From Opeltia flavorubescens (taxonomy: Eukaryota > Ascomycota > Lecanoromycetes > Teloschistales > Teloschistaceae): a stretch of DNA of 64,000 bases. Below the pieces are notes generated by a model. That model worked only from the letters and a program-made list of their open reading frames with translations, made no database searches and was not told the origin of the DNA. The stretch lies in the NCBI GenBank assembly GCA_000442125.1, contig KE546984.1, positions 310,001 through 374,000 of the forward strand, in the 5' to 3' direction. The position numbers and the translations under genes were made by a program. Shown here piece after piece: positions 23,248-35,486 of the stretch; position 1 is the stretch's first letter; every line of letters begins with the position of its first letter.

Positions 23248-26200
23248 CTACCATGCTGGCTCGCTGCCAGCTTTCTGACTCCCGCTCTTGTTCCAGTCTC
23301 CTCCATTGCCTTGGCCACCATTGTTCCCTCCTCCACCATTCACGTTCCACCCTGCCGTCTGATTTCCTCCGCTGTTTCCACCATTGTTCCAATTTCCATT
23401 TTGACTTCCGTGTCCGCCGTCGTTGTTCCAAGACCCGGCCTTCTGACTTGCTCCTGCTCCAGTGTGATTATTTCCCCGGTTGCTCATTCCGCCGCTATCA
23501 TTATTGTTGCCTCCCTCCCAGCCCTTTGTTACGTTCGAGTCATTCTTCTTACCACTCCACGATCCGCTACCGCCTCCAGCCTTCTGGCTCCCTCCTCGGT
23601 TATTGCCGCTCCAATTCCCAGGCTGGTTGTTCATGCTTCCTCCCTGATAGCTGTTAGCACCATTCTTGATGCTCTCACCCCAAGGTTTGTGTCCGCTGAC
23701 GCTTGCCCCTGGAGCCGTCTTATCCAACCACGTCTTCACATGCCCACCACCGCCGCCACCTCCACTCGATCCAGCCACGGCATTGCCGTTTCCATTGTTA
23801 TTATTCCATGCTGCCCAATTTGCCGAAGTTGGTCCATGACCATTCATAGGCGCTCCAGAGTGAGCATTGCCGTTGTTCGCCATGGGTGATCCTGGTGGTG
23901 CATTGTTCCATGATTGGTTGTTCTCACTACCGTTACCGCTGCTGTTACTGTTTTTGTTATCAACTGCAAGGGCTGCGAGCTTGTCGTTCAATGCTGTGGC
24001 GAATCCATTCCCGTTTGGGGGAAAGTTGTTGACACTAGCAGGTGGGCTAGGTAAGCTGTTAACTGAGGAGGAGTCGGCCATGGAAGCGACTCTTGACTGT
24101 CAAACTATTAGTAAAGAATCTCGCGGCTATTTGATTCAACAGTCTCACCTTCGTCTTGATGACTTCTGCAATTAGCTCTTCCTTGGAGAGATTCACTAAT
24201 TTTGCTTTTTCGACATCCTCAGAATGAGGAATCGAGATATTGAACATCTGTTCTATGACATCTGATCCACTCATCAGCACACGGCGCTAGTAAAACACTC
24301 ACTTTTCGACTGACCTTTGGAACGGTATCTGAAGACAAAAACCGCATATGGCTTGTCGTGGGTATCCATGTACTTGGGTGAGCCTACCTTGTGTTGGTAT
24401 ACAACCGGCTCTCCAGCATGAACACGTAAAGCACTATCTGCTGTCGACGGCAACGGCGGAGTTGGAGCTCTGAGATGAGCATTTGGCCGCGGTATCCTTG
24501 GATTTCCTGCTGCATCCGTTGTGAGGTGGTAAGACTTCAAAGGAGGATTGCTTGCGTTATTCGCTGGTCCCGGATCGGCAGCAACCTGATGAAACTCTGG
24601 CCAAGCACCTGGAGCTGCGAACGTCTTCGGGAACGAGTCAAAGGGGTCCGCCTTTTTTCTGCGCTTCGAGCTTGTGGGCGCCTGGCTGGATTTATGTGCA
24701 GCATTAATTGTAGCTTGCTTCGACAGACTACTTGGTGCTGCTTTAGCTCTTCTCGCAGATGATCCATGACTTCTGGGCTTTGTTGGATCAAAGGCTCCCC
24801 CCGTTGTATCCTTTGCTGTTCCTGTTTTACCGTAGTCCCCTTGATTTGTTCCGGTTGCGTTCCATGCCTGGCTAGTGGAAACTTGGCCTTCCTGCGCTCC
24901 AGGGTTTGTATTGTCCCAATCGTTTCCGGAGTTATTGTAGTTGTTCGTGTTACCTTGATTATAATTGTTATCTCCGGTTTGACCGTTGCCATTCCATCCA
25001 TCGTCTCCTTGGTTATAATTTTGGTCATTATTCCAATTCCCAGCATCTTGATTGCCATTGCCTCCCCAATTGTCTTGGTTATCCTGCCCTGAGCTATAGT
25101 TTTCATTGTTGCCACTATTTGCCCAACCACTGTCACCATGGTTATTATTGTTGTTGCCGCCATCCGTGTTCCAACCCGAGTTTTGATTATCACCTTGATT
25201 TCCGCTGTCATTCCACCCATTTCCGTTATTATTACTGTTGCGAGAGCCATCGTTTGCATTGTTATTCCAGTCGAAATTGGCTTGTTGTGGTGAAGTCTGT
25301 GGAGCATTCCTATTTGAGGAACTTCCTCCCTGATCGTTCCAGCCTCTGCCGTTGTGTTGCGCTTGTTGATCCTGATTGCTTGTGTTCCAACCCCCTCGCA
25401 CGCTTTGAGTGTGACTGTTCCTCCCTCCACGGTTGGATGAATCCCAGGCCGGATTGCTGCTGTGCTCATGGCGACGACTACCTCCATTGCCATTGTTGTC
25501 CTTCGCGCCACTACTGCTCGAAGATGAAGATTGCTTGCTGTTCTGGAGGCTTTTTTGTGCCTGCGTAGCGCCTTGAATCCAAGTTTGCCAAGAATCGTCC
25601 CTTGGAGCAACAGGCGTTGTAGCCCAACTGTCCTTGCCTGAAGGCGGAGCTACGTTCCAGGGCCGTGCTTCAACTGCACCCCACGGTGAGGATGAAGCAG
25701 CCGCTGGTTGATTGACATTGATGACGATTGCAGGGGTCGCGGCGTGGCTCACTACTGAACCTGATCTACTACGCGGCTTGCTGGTGTTCTGTTGTTGGTT
25801 CTCAGATCGAGATGATGTGTTCCATCCAGGGCCTTGACTGTTGTGCTCATGCCGTTGATCATGATCATCCCATGCCATATCACCACCGAACGAAATCACT
25901 TGGGACCGAAGTTGATTGACGTCTGACGAACCATCGAAGAGTCCACCGAAGTCCATCAGGGCATCTTGATTGATCTCTTTGACCTCTGTGGTTGTTGGGT
26001 AAGGAGCAATAGCCACAGGGTGCATCTCAGAAGCTGATGCTTTCGGAGCCTTTCCGCGCATGCCATCGGCACAGCGAAGTACAACGACCTCGATGGTATC
26101 CATGTAATCGGCCTTGGGGCCTAGGACTGGCTCGAAAGCATTAGATGCTGATCCCATTAGCAATTGTTGCAGAATTCATATGAAATATGGTCAGCAACAA

Positions 26201-26569
26201 ACCTTCCTCCAGCTTTCCAAAGGTCCATTGACTACCCAGAAAATGGCCACCGCGCATGGGCTCTTCCTTCTGGCGAACCAGGAAATTAATATCAGTTTCA
26301 CGCTTCTGAGTAGTGCCATCTGGTATCTTCAAGTTGTTACGGCCACGGTTGCATTGATATACACCATCGATGTAGACAAACATAGAAAGGCCAGGTGCGA
26401 TGTAGCCATCCGATTTGAGATGGATGGCAAATGGCGTTGCGACCTCAGGGACTGCAATGAATGTCTCAACTGATCCATCCGAGTAGCTTGTCCCATATTC
26501 CTCCAATGGTAGATCGTGACCTGATGCAGTCCATAAGACATTGCAAGTTAGCTGCTTGAGTGAAGGCAT
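23248..26569 (-). CDS. GW/WG-rich Asn-Gly protein with N-terminal DUF7918-like domain
   Basis: Exons are 26569-26203, 26147-24315, 24261-24149 and 24096-23248, giving 1053 residues. The first about 170 residues form a compact beta-type domain (MPSLKQLTCNVLW, GLSMFVYIDGVYQCNR, then TIEVVVLRC) resembling the fungal DUF7918 family. Two long low-complexity tracts, about 215-590 and 790-1053, are built from Asn, Gly, Ser and regularly spaced Trp (GGWNTS, GRGWND, SGWANS, KGWEGG, AGWNVN). I count about nine GW and three WG dipeptides among some thirty Trp; the last residue is Trp. Between them lies a folded part with YAVFVFRYRSK, VIEQMFNISIP and NLSKEELIAEVIK. The donor of the second intron has two possible sites (GTCAGT chosen; GTGAGT 12 nt later also keeps frame). 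Function is unknown. Confidence 0.82.
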
Positions 26570-26996
26570 TTTAAATATTTAGTTGTAGGCGCAGCCGGTA
26601 TTCGATAAATCTGGATTTTCCAGCAAAATGCATCAAATCCTATCAAAGGTATTTCAGCAATTGATACTTTGAAGTGCTAGACACATGGGGAGTAAAGATG
26701 AAAGTTGGTAGCGTCCTAAGTTCTTGATTGTAGCAAGCATAAGGAATGATGGATTGAAGCAAACTAAGAGTCAGATGATGATTAAACCGGTGTGGAATAT
26801 GTTGAGCGCAGTGAAGCTGGTCATACAACCATATTAAATTAACGGCACCAAATGAATACGACCCAACCATTTTGGAGATGAAAGGGAAGTTATTGTATGG
26901 AAAACACAATTACTTATGCGTTGAATTGTGGAAAACCTCCCCAGCATAATCACACGCATGGGGCCCAATCGCTGGCCAGTATACGCCAGCCTATGT
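26570..26996. other. Intergenic, no gene seen
   Basis: This 427-bp AT-rich spacer carries the promoter of the GW-rich gene and the 3' end of PXMP4. No signal stands out. Confidence 0.5.
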
Positions 26997-27916
26997 CTAT
27001 CTATTTTGCAACAATAACGTCCTGAATGAATCCCAATGATTCGAATCAACATATCTATGTCGCGAAGATGGTTAGCATTCCACCAGAGCAGAGCTCCAGG
27101 GGCGAGCGGGAACGTACATGTACTTCATGCTGCTCTTTAAGCTCGGTTGTATCGTTTCTGGATGCCATCGATAAAGCCACATAACTCCTGCCCAGCTTAA
27201 CGCAGCAAACACCGGCCAAGCATTGTTCGTCGCTCTTTCCCGAAGCTCCTGAGGTATCGCACCTCCTCTCTGCACGCTCAACCTAGCCAAGGCAAGAACC
27301 ACCCTTGCGAAGACGTAGATCACAATCTGTTGATTGACCGAGCTCTGTATTCCTCGCCCGAATACCATATATCCACCCACCAGACCGGCAAGGAAAGTGT
27401 GGAAGGACGACTCTTTGCCTTCGGGAGAGGATTTCCGAAATAGCAGCAGCATAGTCTTGTAGATGGTCGCGAACGTCGCTAGGTTTCGAGCATGCTGGAA
27501 GGTGGCTTTGAAGACGATGCGCAGCTTTTCTCGCAAGCTGTGAACGAATGTCATTCATTCATGTCACGAACTGGATGTGCCTGCTTTACATACGTCCCAG
27601 ACCGGAAAAGGAAGACCATGCTATCAAGGCAGCCATATTAGCTGAGTTGTTCCCGGGTCTCTATCCCTTTGATTTCTTTCAGACTCAATGTAACATACAC
27701 TAAAGCATGCGGGAACCGTATCTTCGCGCCATATGTAAAACCATTGCGTGCGCCTTTGAGGATTGTGAGAACATCAGCTATTCGAGGGTCCAGGACGATC
27801 CTGTCAAGTGACGCCTGGACATGATCAACATTGCTGAAGAGCATGGGGAAGCTGGGAAGCCTACCTCGATGCCATTCATGGCTATACTTAAAAGGTGGTC
27901 GATGAAGCGATATCAT
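26997..27916 (-). CDS. PXMP4: Peroxisomal membrane protein 4 (PMP24, Tim17/22/23 family)
   Basis: Exons are 27916-27699, 27620-27594, 27537-27118 and 27054-26997, giving 240 residues. Family marks are LTILKGARNGFTYGAKIRFPHALV, joined across two introns to MVFLFRSGTLREKLRIVFKATFQHARN, then FHTFLAGLVGGYMVFGR and the C-terminal SLKSSMKYIYVDSNHWDSFRTL. PXMP4 is a multi-pass protein of the peroxisome membrane, related to the mitochondrial Tim17 translocase family; its transport role is not settled. The second exon is only 27 nt and codes the core of a membrane-proximal segment. The start is the first ATG; the about 30 residues before the conserved block are more variable. Confidence 0.9.
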
Positions 27917-28382
27917 CAAGCTCTAGGAAGTACTTGAGAACTTGGAACAAATAAAATGACCGCACCGACATTTAGGGTAGTCGGGGATTGTAAGACTAGA
28001 ATTCTGCATTGTACTGACATGGACGGACACTGAGCTTGTTAAGCCTGTGTACGTCAACGCGGAGGAGTTGAAACTTAGCCGAGGCAATTGCCCACAATAA
28101 CGATCACGTGCGACAGGTAGAGATGGGCTTGCCTATGTATTCACTGTTCAGCAAGTACATCCTAAGATCTTGGAGTATGGCAAGAGCGAATCAAGCTCGG
28201 AAATGAGAAATAGATATGAGCTTTCAATTCTCTATATATTAGAATTGATTATATGATAGAGCAGTGAAGCAACCTGTCGTCACTCATCATATCGCCTCCG
28301 ATCCAGATTACATACAGAGAAGAGCCACCAAATACGCCTTAAAAGTAATTCAGCCTGAATGTTATATAGGTAGAATACCAGT
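27917..28382. other. Intergenic, no gene seen
   Basis: This 466-bp spacer contains an AT-rich patch near 28225-28260 (tatatattagaattgattatatg) and the 3' end of the C2H2 gene. No gene is visible. Confidence 0.5.
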
Positions 28383-31024
28383 CTACTCTTCATCGACGTC
28401 CATAAGATTGTTCATTCCCAGTTGCTGGGCGAGATCAGTACCACGACCAGACCACACATTCGGCACAAAGGTGGAGAGGTCCTGAAACATGCACTGATTG
28501 CCCGTGCTCGTCATGCTGGATGACGCATTTGTGCCGTCAAAGAGAGCAAAATCTCCACTTGGTTTACCAACTTCGGTCGAGAAATCATCGTAACCTTCAT
28601 CGACCGGGCCCTCGTTTTGGGAGTAGGGCGAGTACAGCATTACATTGCCTTGCGCTCCCGGCGATAAGGAAGGCACTTGTTGTTGGTTATGTGCCTGGTC
28701 GAGAGAGATCGAGTGGTTGCGGCTAAAAGCATCTAGGGACCGCGTCTCAATAGAGCTTGCCGGAGTCACAAGCTGGATGTTGAGAGAGGTGAAGTCATGA
28801 TCGGTGTTCATGTTGCTCCAATCAAAATTTTCCGTGAATAAGGGATCTTGATCAAGAGAGTTCATAGAAGACTCGAAGGACGAAGGGACGGTTGGTGCGT
28901 TGGTCATGGACCCTGCGTCAATGGAAAGCCGATGAGAGGCTGGTGTGTATGGCGACGGGCCGCTCGGTGTATATCCATCATATGACTCATCCCAGGAGAA
29001 ATTCGCCGGGAAGGGAGCGAATCGATCATCAACATCCATGTAAGGAGTGTCAAGGGCTGAACGCGAAAGAGAACCATCTGAGCCATTCATGGATGGCGCA
29101 ACGCTGTAAGCACCACCGTAATTGATTGGACTGGCCATCTCGCCAAACTCTGGACTTGAAGAATCAAAAGATGGAGTCGTAATCTGAGGCGTTGGCGGAG
29201 TTTTGCCAGTAGGATTCTTTTTGCTCTTGCCATTGTTCTTAGATCGAACGTAGGCCCAGCCATGAGCTTTCTCCATATGCTGTTTGCAATTGCTCTCACG
29301 TTTGCTTTCGTACGGGCAGGGCCGATATTGGCACTTGTACATGGATGGGCTTGATGAGTGTTTGTCGTTGACATGTCGGTCTCGTTCCTTCTCCGTCGGC
29401 CAGCCGTAATCATGGTACTTGCAACTCTTTTCGTGGCATTTCCACGGTCTAGTGTGGGTTTTCTCGTGCTTCCTAGAACGATGTTAGAAAAACGATCAGC
29501 TCTTATTAGTGGGTGCTTACGTTAAATCACAAGGTCTCTTGAAAACCTTGTCGCAATCCTGGCATTGCTGTACTTCCTTCACTGCAGCTTGAGCAGACTT
29601 ACGGCGACGAGCCATCGAGCGTAGAGGATCTTCATCGGCTTCTTGATCCATAGAGCGCTTCGAGCCCACTGGGCTACCGATTGGATCAATCATGGATCCA
29701 GTCCGCAAAGAGATGGTCTGTCCGTCTTTGATTCTGACTAGTTCTGCTGGCTGACCGGTCTGACTCAAACCTCCGTGCAAGGCAAGAGTTCCATGGCTGA
29801 AGATAGGTAAGCGAAATATCCTTCACTGGAACTATAAGGGTAACATACGCATTCGCATCTTCATCGGTCATTCCCTTGACGTTGGCCGTCCTGGCCCTAG
29901 AAGCGGTGATCATTGCTGCGTATTGTCTCACCTGTTCGGTAAGATCGAGAAAGTAGCCGTTAGTATAAGGCCTGTCGGTGGGACGTCGTTGATCTGGTTC
30001 ACTGAGAAAATCGACAGTCGTATGCAGGCACTGGATCGTCGTCTCGCAAAACTGGATGAACACCTTCCGAGAAATTGACCATTTCTGAACGCCGAAAAAA
30101 CAAAAATGAGCCAAACTCCTTTCCCCATTTGTACAAGATTCACTCACCGGTGCCAAGTGCAGCAGGACTTTCTCCAAGTCTCGAAGACAGGTAATCTCTT
30201 TGCGGCCCACTCGAAAAGGTATGCCGCGAACCAATGGGTGAAAGTTCTTCAAGGAGCTTTCGGCGATGATAGGGGCGATGATGTGTTTTTGGATGTGGCG
30301 GCACGCGTATTCACTGAGGACATGTTGTGAACGAGCCTCCGACATGCTGGAGCCGACGGTGCCGTTAATGCCAGATTGAATCTCACGGACAGATGGATGA
30401 ACAGTTGAGTCTTGATTATTGTCAGTATTTACTATCATGTGAGATTTAGTCTTGGACTGTATGGCATTGACATTGGTGCATACCTGTAAGGTCCTTGGAC
30501 AATGACTCCTCGGAGCCGGTGACAGTAGAGCCAATTCCACTGTCAGAGCTGTGATGCTTTCGTCGAGAGTATTGCTTGATAGGGCGTTGTGAAGGGGTGG
30601 CTGATGGATCAATGTCCATACGATCAACGTTCCCTGGACGAGTTTCGAGCATGAAGCGGGGCACAGGTGTTCCCTCCGCACGCAACGTCTCCTGGCTGTC
30701 GGTTGAGAGTGTTTCCAGGCCCGAGAGGCTGCGGTCGACAGCGCCGATGATGTCTTGGATACGCTTCTCCCCAGCAGCGACAACGTCACCTAGTGCCTTG
30801 GGGCAGGTCGGTGCTCGTCGAGGAAGTAAAGGGAAGTTGACGATGGGGTCGTCATCCTGAGAGGGTGGTGTAGTGGGTGAATGAAAGGTCGAGCTCTTCC
30901 TTAAGGAAAAGTTGGCTGATGCGTGGTCTTGGATGACATGATGCAAAGAAGGGAGGGAGGATGTGATCGAAAGGTTGTTATTGTTTAAGTGTCGACGACG
31001 TGGGTTGTGATGTGAAGATGCCAT
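28383..31024 (-). CDS. C2H2 zinc-finger transcription factor
   Basis: Exons are 31024-30484, 30431-30148, 30084-29849, 29796-29521 and 29472-28383, giving 808 residues. Three fingers lie near 440-535: CQDCDKVFKRPCDLTKHEKTH (classical, split by the last intron), WKCHEKSCKYHDYGWPTEKE ending in RHVNDKH, and YKCQYRPCPYESKRESNCKQ ending in HMEKAH. The last two have C-X4-C spacing with H-X4-H. Upstream is a folded alpha-helical region (about 195-350, HVLSEYACRHIQKHIIAPI, FIQFCETTIQCLHTTVDFL). Downstream 270 residues are Ser/Pro/Asp-rich, as in an activation domain. The N-terminus is Ser-rich with a short basic patch (RRKHH). Targets are unknown. A GTG 21 nt upstream extends the frame, but the ATG at 31024 is used. 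Confidence 0.88.
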
Positions 31025-33488
31025 CCAGGTCAAGTCAGGCGGCACAAGGGGAAGAGGTGGGGTGTGACTCTTGATTTAGAAGACTGGGGAAGTGTTAGCA
31101 GGGTCCCGGTAACGGGTCTACTAAGAATCGGTGACTCACCGGATGAGCGATTGGCCTGTCTGATTCGAAAGCGGCTCTTGGGAATGTTCCTATTGGTGAA
31201 TTGGTATCTCGTCGTTTGTTTCTTTAGATCTTTTCCCCCGAGATTCTGGGGTTTGTAGCAGGAGGCGGAACAAATGACTTCGCCCCGGTGGAGGTAGGAC
31301 AGATTGTCAGAATGGGAGAATTCCCTAACGGTAAAAAGAGCAGGAAACAACTATATGGGCCAAGAACAAGAGACGAGTTGGTGGTCAGTGGCAGTGGAGT
31401 ATGGGAAGCAAGTAGGAAAACGCCCTGAGGCTGTGTACAAGAAGCCTTGCGAGGAGGACTTGGGACGGGAGCAACAAGCAAATTCACAACAGCAAAGCAG
31501 GCAACGCAGATAGCATTATAAAGATGTTGATGGTTTCTGCTGATGGAGGACTCGCAGTTGATCGAGTTCAAGGCCTGGTTCAACGGTATAGAGTGATAAA
31601 ATCAGAGAAGTGAGGGTAACTCGCGTCTTAACCAGCTGACGCACAATTAGGCACCAGCGCCAAGAATGATCGACGTCGGTACAACGCTAAACCGTTTTGT
31701 GAACCGGTATCTCGGAATCTTCCACGCTACAGAAGCCATGTTCAGCTTACAATAATCATTTCTCGAGATCTGCTCTGTGGTAAGTCATCAATAGGACCAA
31801 AGTAATGATCGGATTAGATATTTGCGCCATTTTTTGAATTCACCCAAGTATCTCGTTCCTGGGCCGAAGCAAAACGGACACTACTGGCGGATGCTTAACC
31901 ACTGGCTCACCACAATCACTTGCACGTTGCAAGCATTTCGCTTCCCGTTATGACAACCCCACAAAAGGCTTATTCCGTGGTTGACAGATGCCGATCCTCG
32001 AATGCTCCGGGAATCGATTGTTTCTATTTCGACTGTGTCCGCCAAGACTGTAATACGTGTGTTCACTAACATAAACCATCACCGAACTATCATATGAAAC
32101 AAATGAGACCTGCTCATGCACCAACTTTTATCCATGATGCAGTATACGCAAGCTTCCTGGTAACAATCGTCACTTGTGCATATTAGGATATGCTTCCACC
32201 GTGGAAATGAGTCACCCAGCTTGTCTTTTGGTAGTCTAGAATATCGTCGCGTCTTCCCCTCTTCCTTCGTTCTTTTCATGCAGGACCAGAAGCGCTAGCA
32301 TGCCGCTTGCTACCGAATCACCGAATCAAGCCACCGTGGTCTTCCAGTTGGTGCGCTCTGCGGGAGGTTCCTCGAGTCCCTAACCACACTCGGCAGATCG
32401 ACTGGCCCCCAACTTTCAGCCGTAGCCGCAGCCTTGCTGGGTTCATGGTCCATTTGATTCTCTGCTTAAGCACAAGGGTCTTATTTGCTGTTTTTGTGGA
32501 GCATTTTACAAGTTTCTTGCTTTCTTCCCGAATTATTAGGCTATGCTTTCCATAAGTATTTGCCACTATCTAGTTCATTGCTGTTCGTGCACAGTACACA
32601 GCGGCCAACCCTCTTTGGCCCTAGGCCCAGGAATGAGCCTTGCCAACCTTCTCGGGCTACTAATCAGTACATGAAACGAATGACGGTTGACGACAGAAGT
32701 CTTGCTGCAGAATGGGCGGGTCCCTCTAAGTACGTAGATTCCGACCACCTCAAAGGAAATGGACATCGACCTACCATCCGATGACTAGGCCAATCCACCC
32801 ATCTGTGTCCAAAACGGCCAATCCTTACAACGTCGATATATACATCATTGTGGTCTTTAGCAGTAGGTTTTAGGGGCTACCTACTCTATCTGACAGGACT
32901 TCTCTTGGGTGCTTTGGTTGTATTTACAAATCGATGACATCCAAGATCGGGCTCCTCAGACTTCCAGACAGTATCGAGATGGTCATCGTAAAGGTGGACT
33001 AGCTGGTAAGGAATTCTCTATCGGGTGTTTCTCATTAGATTGTCTAAATACTTTCAAATCCATTTACTTTCCTCCCATGGTCGCGTTCTATGCAGTCATC
33101 TGTGTGGGTGTCGTTAAATATTTGGTTGGCTCTCCTGCTCACCTCCTGCTGTGTATTAAATTCACAATCGACCTTACAATTGCTTTCAAAAAGAAAAAAG
33201 ACATCCTTGGAGTGGTTGGTACAGTACCGCTTTGGAAAACTTTTGTGTTCTACGGAAAAATTGAATCTCATTCGAACACTTGTTGCGTGTGAATGATCAA
33301 AGTCAAGTATTATTCTACCTCGAAGAAGAGTCGAAGTTCATGTTAAGCATGCATGCAGTGAGCAACAGTCGCTATTGATTACAAATTCCCCCTAGGTCAC
33401 CTTCTCGTATTTCGTTTCCCCGTTTTCGCTTGGCCGTCAGAATAATCCACGGCATGGCACTGTACGGATTTGTCTCGCCTTACAATCT
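31025..33488. other. Long intergenic region, no gene seen
   Basis: The 2.46-kb stretch holds the promoter of the C2H2 factor (about 31025-31700). The remainder has only short scattered frames on both strands, none with a recognisable motif or sustained codon bias. It could carry a non-coding transcript or a decayed gene; nothing in the sequence supports either strongly. Confidence 0.45.
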
Positions 33489-33911
33489 TCAACGGCCAGC
33501 CATCTGAGGTCTCGCCGGGAACCGCAAAGTATCGGCTGCAGCTGGACCTCCTCCACCACCTTTCATTGGCCGTGTCGGCATCGGTTCCATTTCCATACCC
33601 GGCCATACTCGATCTGGCGGTGTTCCTGCTTTACCGGTACCTTTCTTATCAATACGCGATGGCTTGTCGTACCCCATCCCGTGCTTGACGGAGTTGACGC
33701 CATTCTTCCAGGGCTTTGGCCGGAGCTTCTTAACGATGCAACAGGTTGCGACCAGAATGATTATGATAACGAAGACCATGACCACTTGGAACCACGCTTG
33801 GCAGTGGATACATTTGTGGATTGGCGCGCAGAGGTGATTATGATTGATGTCGTCGCTGGTAAGGGGATGGTCGCAAGAGTTGCGGGTTATGAGGTGGTGT
33901 CTGTGAGGCAT
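33489..33911 (-). CDS. Small single-pass membrane protein, Cys/His-rich N-terminus
   Basis: One exon codes 140 residues. The N-terminal 45 residues carry closely spaced Cys and His (CDHPLTSDD, NHNHLCAPIHKCIHC), followed by one strong membrane helix (FQVVMVFVIIIILVATCCIV) near 46-66 and a basic, Gly/Pro-rich tail (KKLRPKPWKN; GGGGGPAAA). Topology is probably a short outside or lumenal head and a cytosolic tail by the positive-inside rule. I recognise no family. Codon use looks coding, and the frame extends upstream without ATG to 34211, so a longer form through an unseen upstream exon is possible. Confidence 0.6.
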   Translation of the reverse strand: MPHRHHLITRNSCDHPLTSDDINHNHLCAPIHKCIHCQAWFQVVMVFVIIIILVATCCIVKKLRPKPWKNGVNSVKHGMGYDKPSRIDKKGTGKAGTPPDRVWPGMEMEPMPTRPMKGGGGGPAAADTLRFPARPQMAGR

Positions 33912-34430
33912 GGTGGGGATTTGAATATGTAATGTGTGGTGCTCTTTGCCCTCACCGAATTGTGCGAGGAGAAGAGAACTTTTATAGCAGTGGAAGTCAA
34001 CTCCTGCTCGACATGAAACATCTGTCAACCGTACATGATCGTGGTAGCTGGATCCAGCCAGTGACACATGCACATGTTTTTGCTTAGATTTAGAAGACTC
34101 TTTCCACCACAAATTCTTCGGCTCAGTCAGACTGCCCAGGAGAAATCCAGTCAAGTCATGACTTCCAATAATCAACCTGTCATGAAACATCTTTCCTGCA
34201 GCGCCAGTCACCCCATATCTTCAAGGCCATGCGTCATCACCGCCATGTTCATAGACATCCAAATCATTCGACACTTCGTCATAACACCCATTCAATCTTT
34301 TCAATAACCTGACTCCAGAAATTAGTATACCAATGACTACAGATCAAAATCAACAAGCACCAATAACACCGCCAACAGCATCTTCAACCCACAGCTCCAT
34401 TTCCCTCTGCTACTTCTCCTCCGCCCTTTC
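33912..34430. other. Intergenic, no gene seen
   Basis: A 519-bp spacer between two minus-strand genes. It has many caaca/ccaac words near 34330-34430, otherwise plain. Confidence 0.45.
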
Positions 34431-35486
34431 TCACCTCATCTTCCGCGCGACCGCATCCGCAATCAGCCAGCCAAGCCCCATAACGACAATCATTTTCGAA
34501 AACCACCACGATAACTCCAACGTCAACTCCAATACCTCCCACCGATACACCATCAAAAGCAACGCGATCAAACCAGGCGCCAGCACCGGATTCAGAGCCA
34601 AGAACCGTAATGTCCGCTTAAAAGGTCCGCAAGGGCAGTAACGAAACCGATCGGGGCAGCGGAAAAATTGGCGGACTCCTTGGACGATGAGAGGGAATGA
34701 GTGGGAGAAGAAGTGATGGCATGGGTGGTAAGCCATGAAGAAGGCGATAGCGATGGTGTATTCGATAATTTCTAAGATTTGCCAAAACATGTTTGGCTGT
34801 TCGATCTGTGGAGGAGCTTGGGCTCTTGCGAGTTCACGTCGGTGGATGGCCGTGAATGCTTCTTCCGCTTCGTTGGAGGAGCCTTCTTGTCTTCTCTCTT
34901 CCCCGTCTTCCTCTTCTTGCCGCCTCCTCGCCAGCGCATCGTCATGTGCCCTCTGCCTCAAAATCATCTGCACTCTCGCCCTCTTCTCCATTTCTTTCCG
35001 CCTCTTCCTCTCCTTCTCCGCTTCCACAGCAGTCCGCCTATGCCGTGCCACTCCCTCCGCACTCCGAATCTTTAAAGTAATCTCCTTCTCCTCCTTCTCG
35101 TAATCTTCCTTCGCTCTCTCAAAATTAATCTTCGCCAGCAGATATCGTTCTTCACATGTGATCGCCTCCCCCCTTTTCGCTTTCGCATGACCAGTCCACA
35201 TCGTGCAGAGGTTTTTGGCGGCATCTTCTTTCTCGCGTTCCAGACGCATTTCTTCCTGGGCGCGGAGCCATGGCTCGGATGCTCGGCGGCGGCGCTCCTC
35301 TTCCCGCGCGTACTGGAGATTAACATTCGTGGTGTGGATATCAAGATATGAAGGGCCGTTGGTGTTCAAGCTCGAGGGGACTTCGTGGTTGCCCCATATG
35401 CGTGGACGTGAGCCAGGAGGGGGCTGATTCAGGATTGCTTGAATGAGGGGGGAGCCTGCAAGAAGAGAGTGTTCATGGAGCGCCAT
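34431..35486 (-). CDS. Coiled-coil protein with C-terminal membrane segments, unknown
   Basis: A single exon codes 351 residues from the ATG at 35486 (MALHEHSLLAGSP). The middle (about 60-215) is a highly charged Arg/Glu/Lys helix (EEERRRRASEPW, EKERKRRKEMEKRARVQ, ARRRQEEEDGEERR), a likely long coiled coil. The C-terminal third has three hydrophobic stretches: MFWQILEIIEYTIAIAFFMAY, FLALNPVLAPGLIALLLMVY and SKMIVVMGLGWLIADAVA. It may be an organelle-membrane tether. No family recognised. Confidence 0.72.
   Translation of the reverse strand: MALHEHSLLAGSPLIQAILNQPPPGSRPRIWGNHEVPSSLNTNGPSYLDIHTTNVNLQYAREEERRRRASEPWLRAQEEMRLEREKEDAAKNLCTMWTGHAKAKRGEAITCEERYLLAKINFERAKEDYEKEEKEITLKIRSAEGVARHRRTAVEAEKERKRRKEMEKRARVQMILRQRAHDDALARRRQEEEDGEERRQEGSSNEAEEAFTAIHRRELARAQAPPQIEQPNMFWQILEIIEYTIAIAFFMAYHPCHHFFSHSFPLIVQGVRQFFRCPDRFRYCPCGPFKRTLRFLALNPVLAPGLIALLLMVYRWEVLELTLELSWWFSKMIVVMGLGWLIADAVARKMR

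Noticed and set aside
23209-25610. Long open frames on both strands inside the GW-rich gene (226, 220 and 357 codons)
   Set aside because: They mirror the Asn/Gly/Trp repeat codons in other frames; composition is biased (Ile/Val/Thr or Ser/Cys/His) and no family shows.
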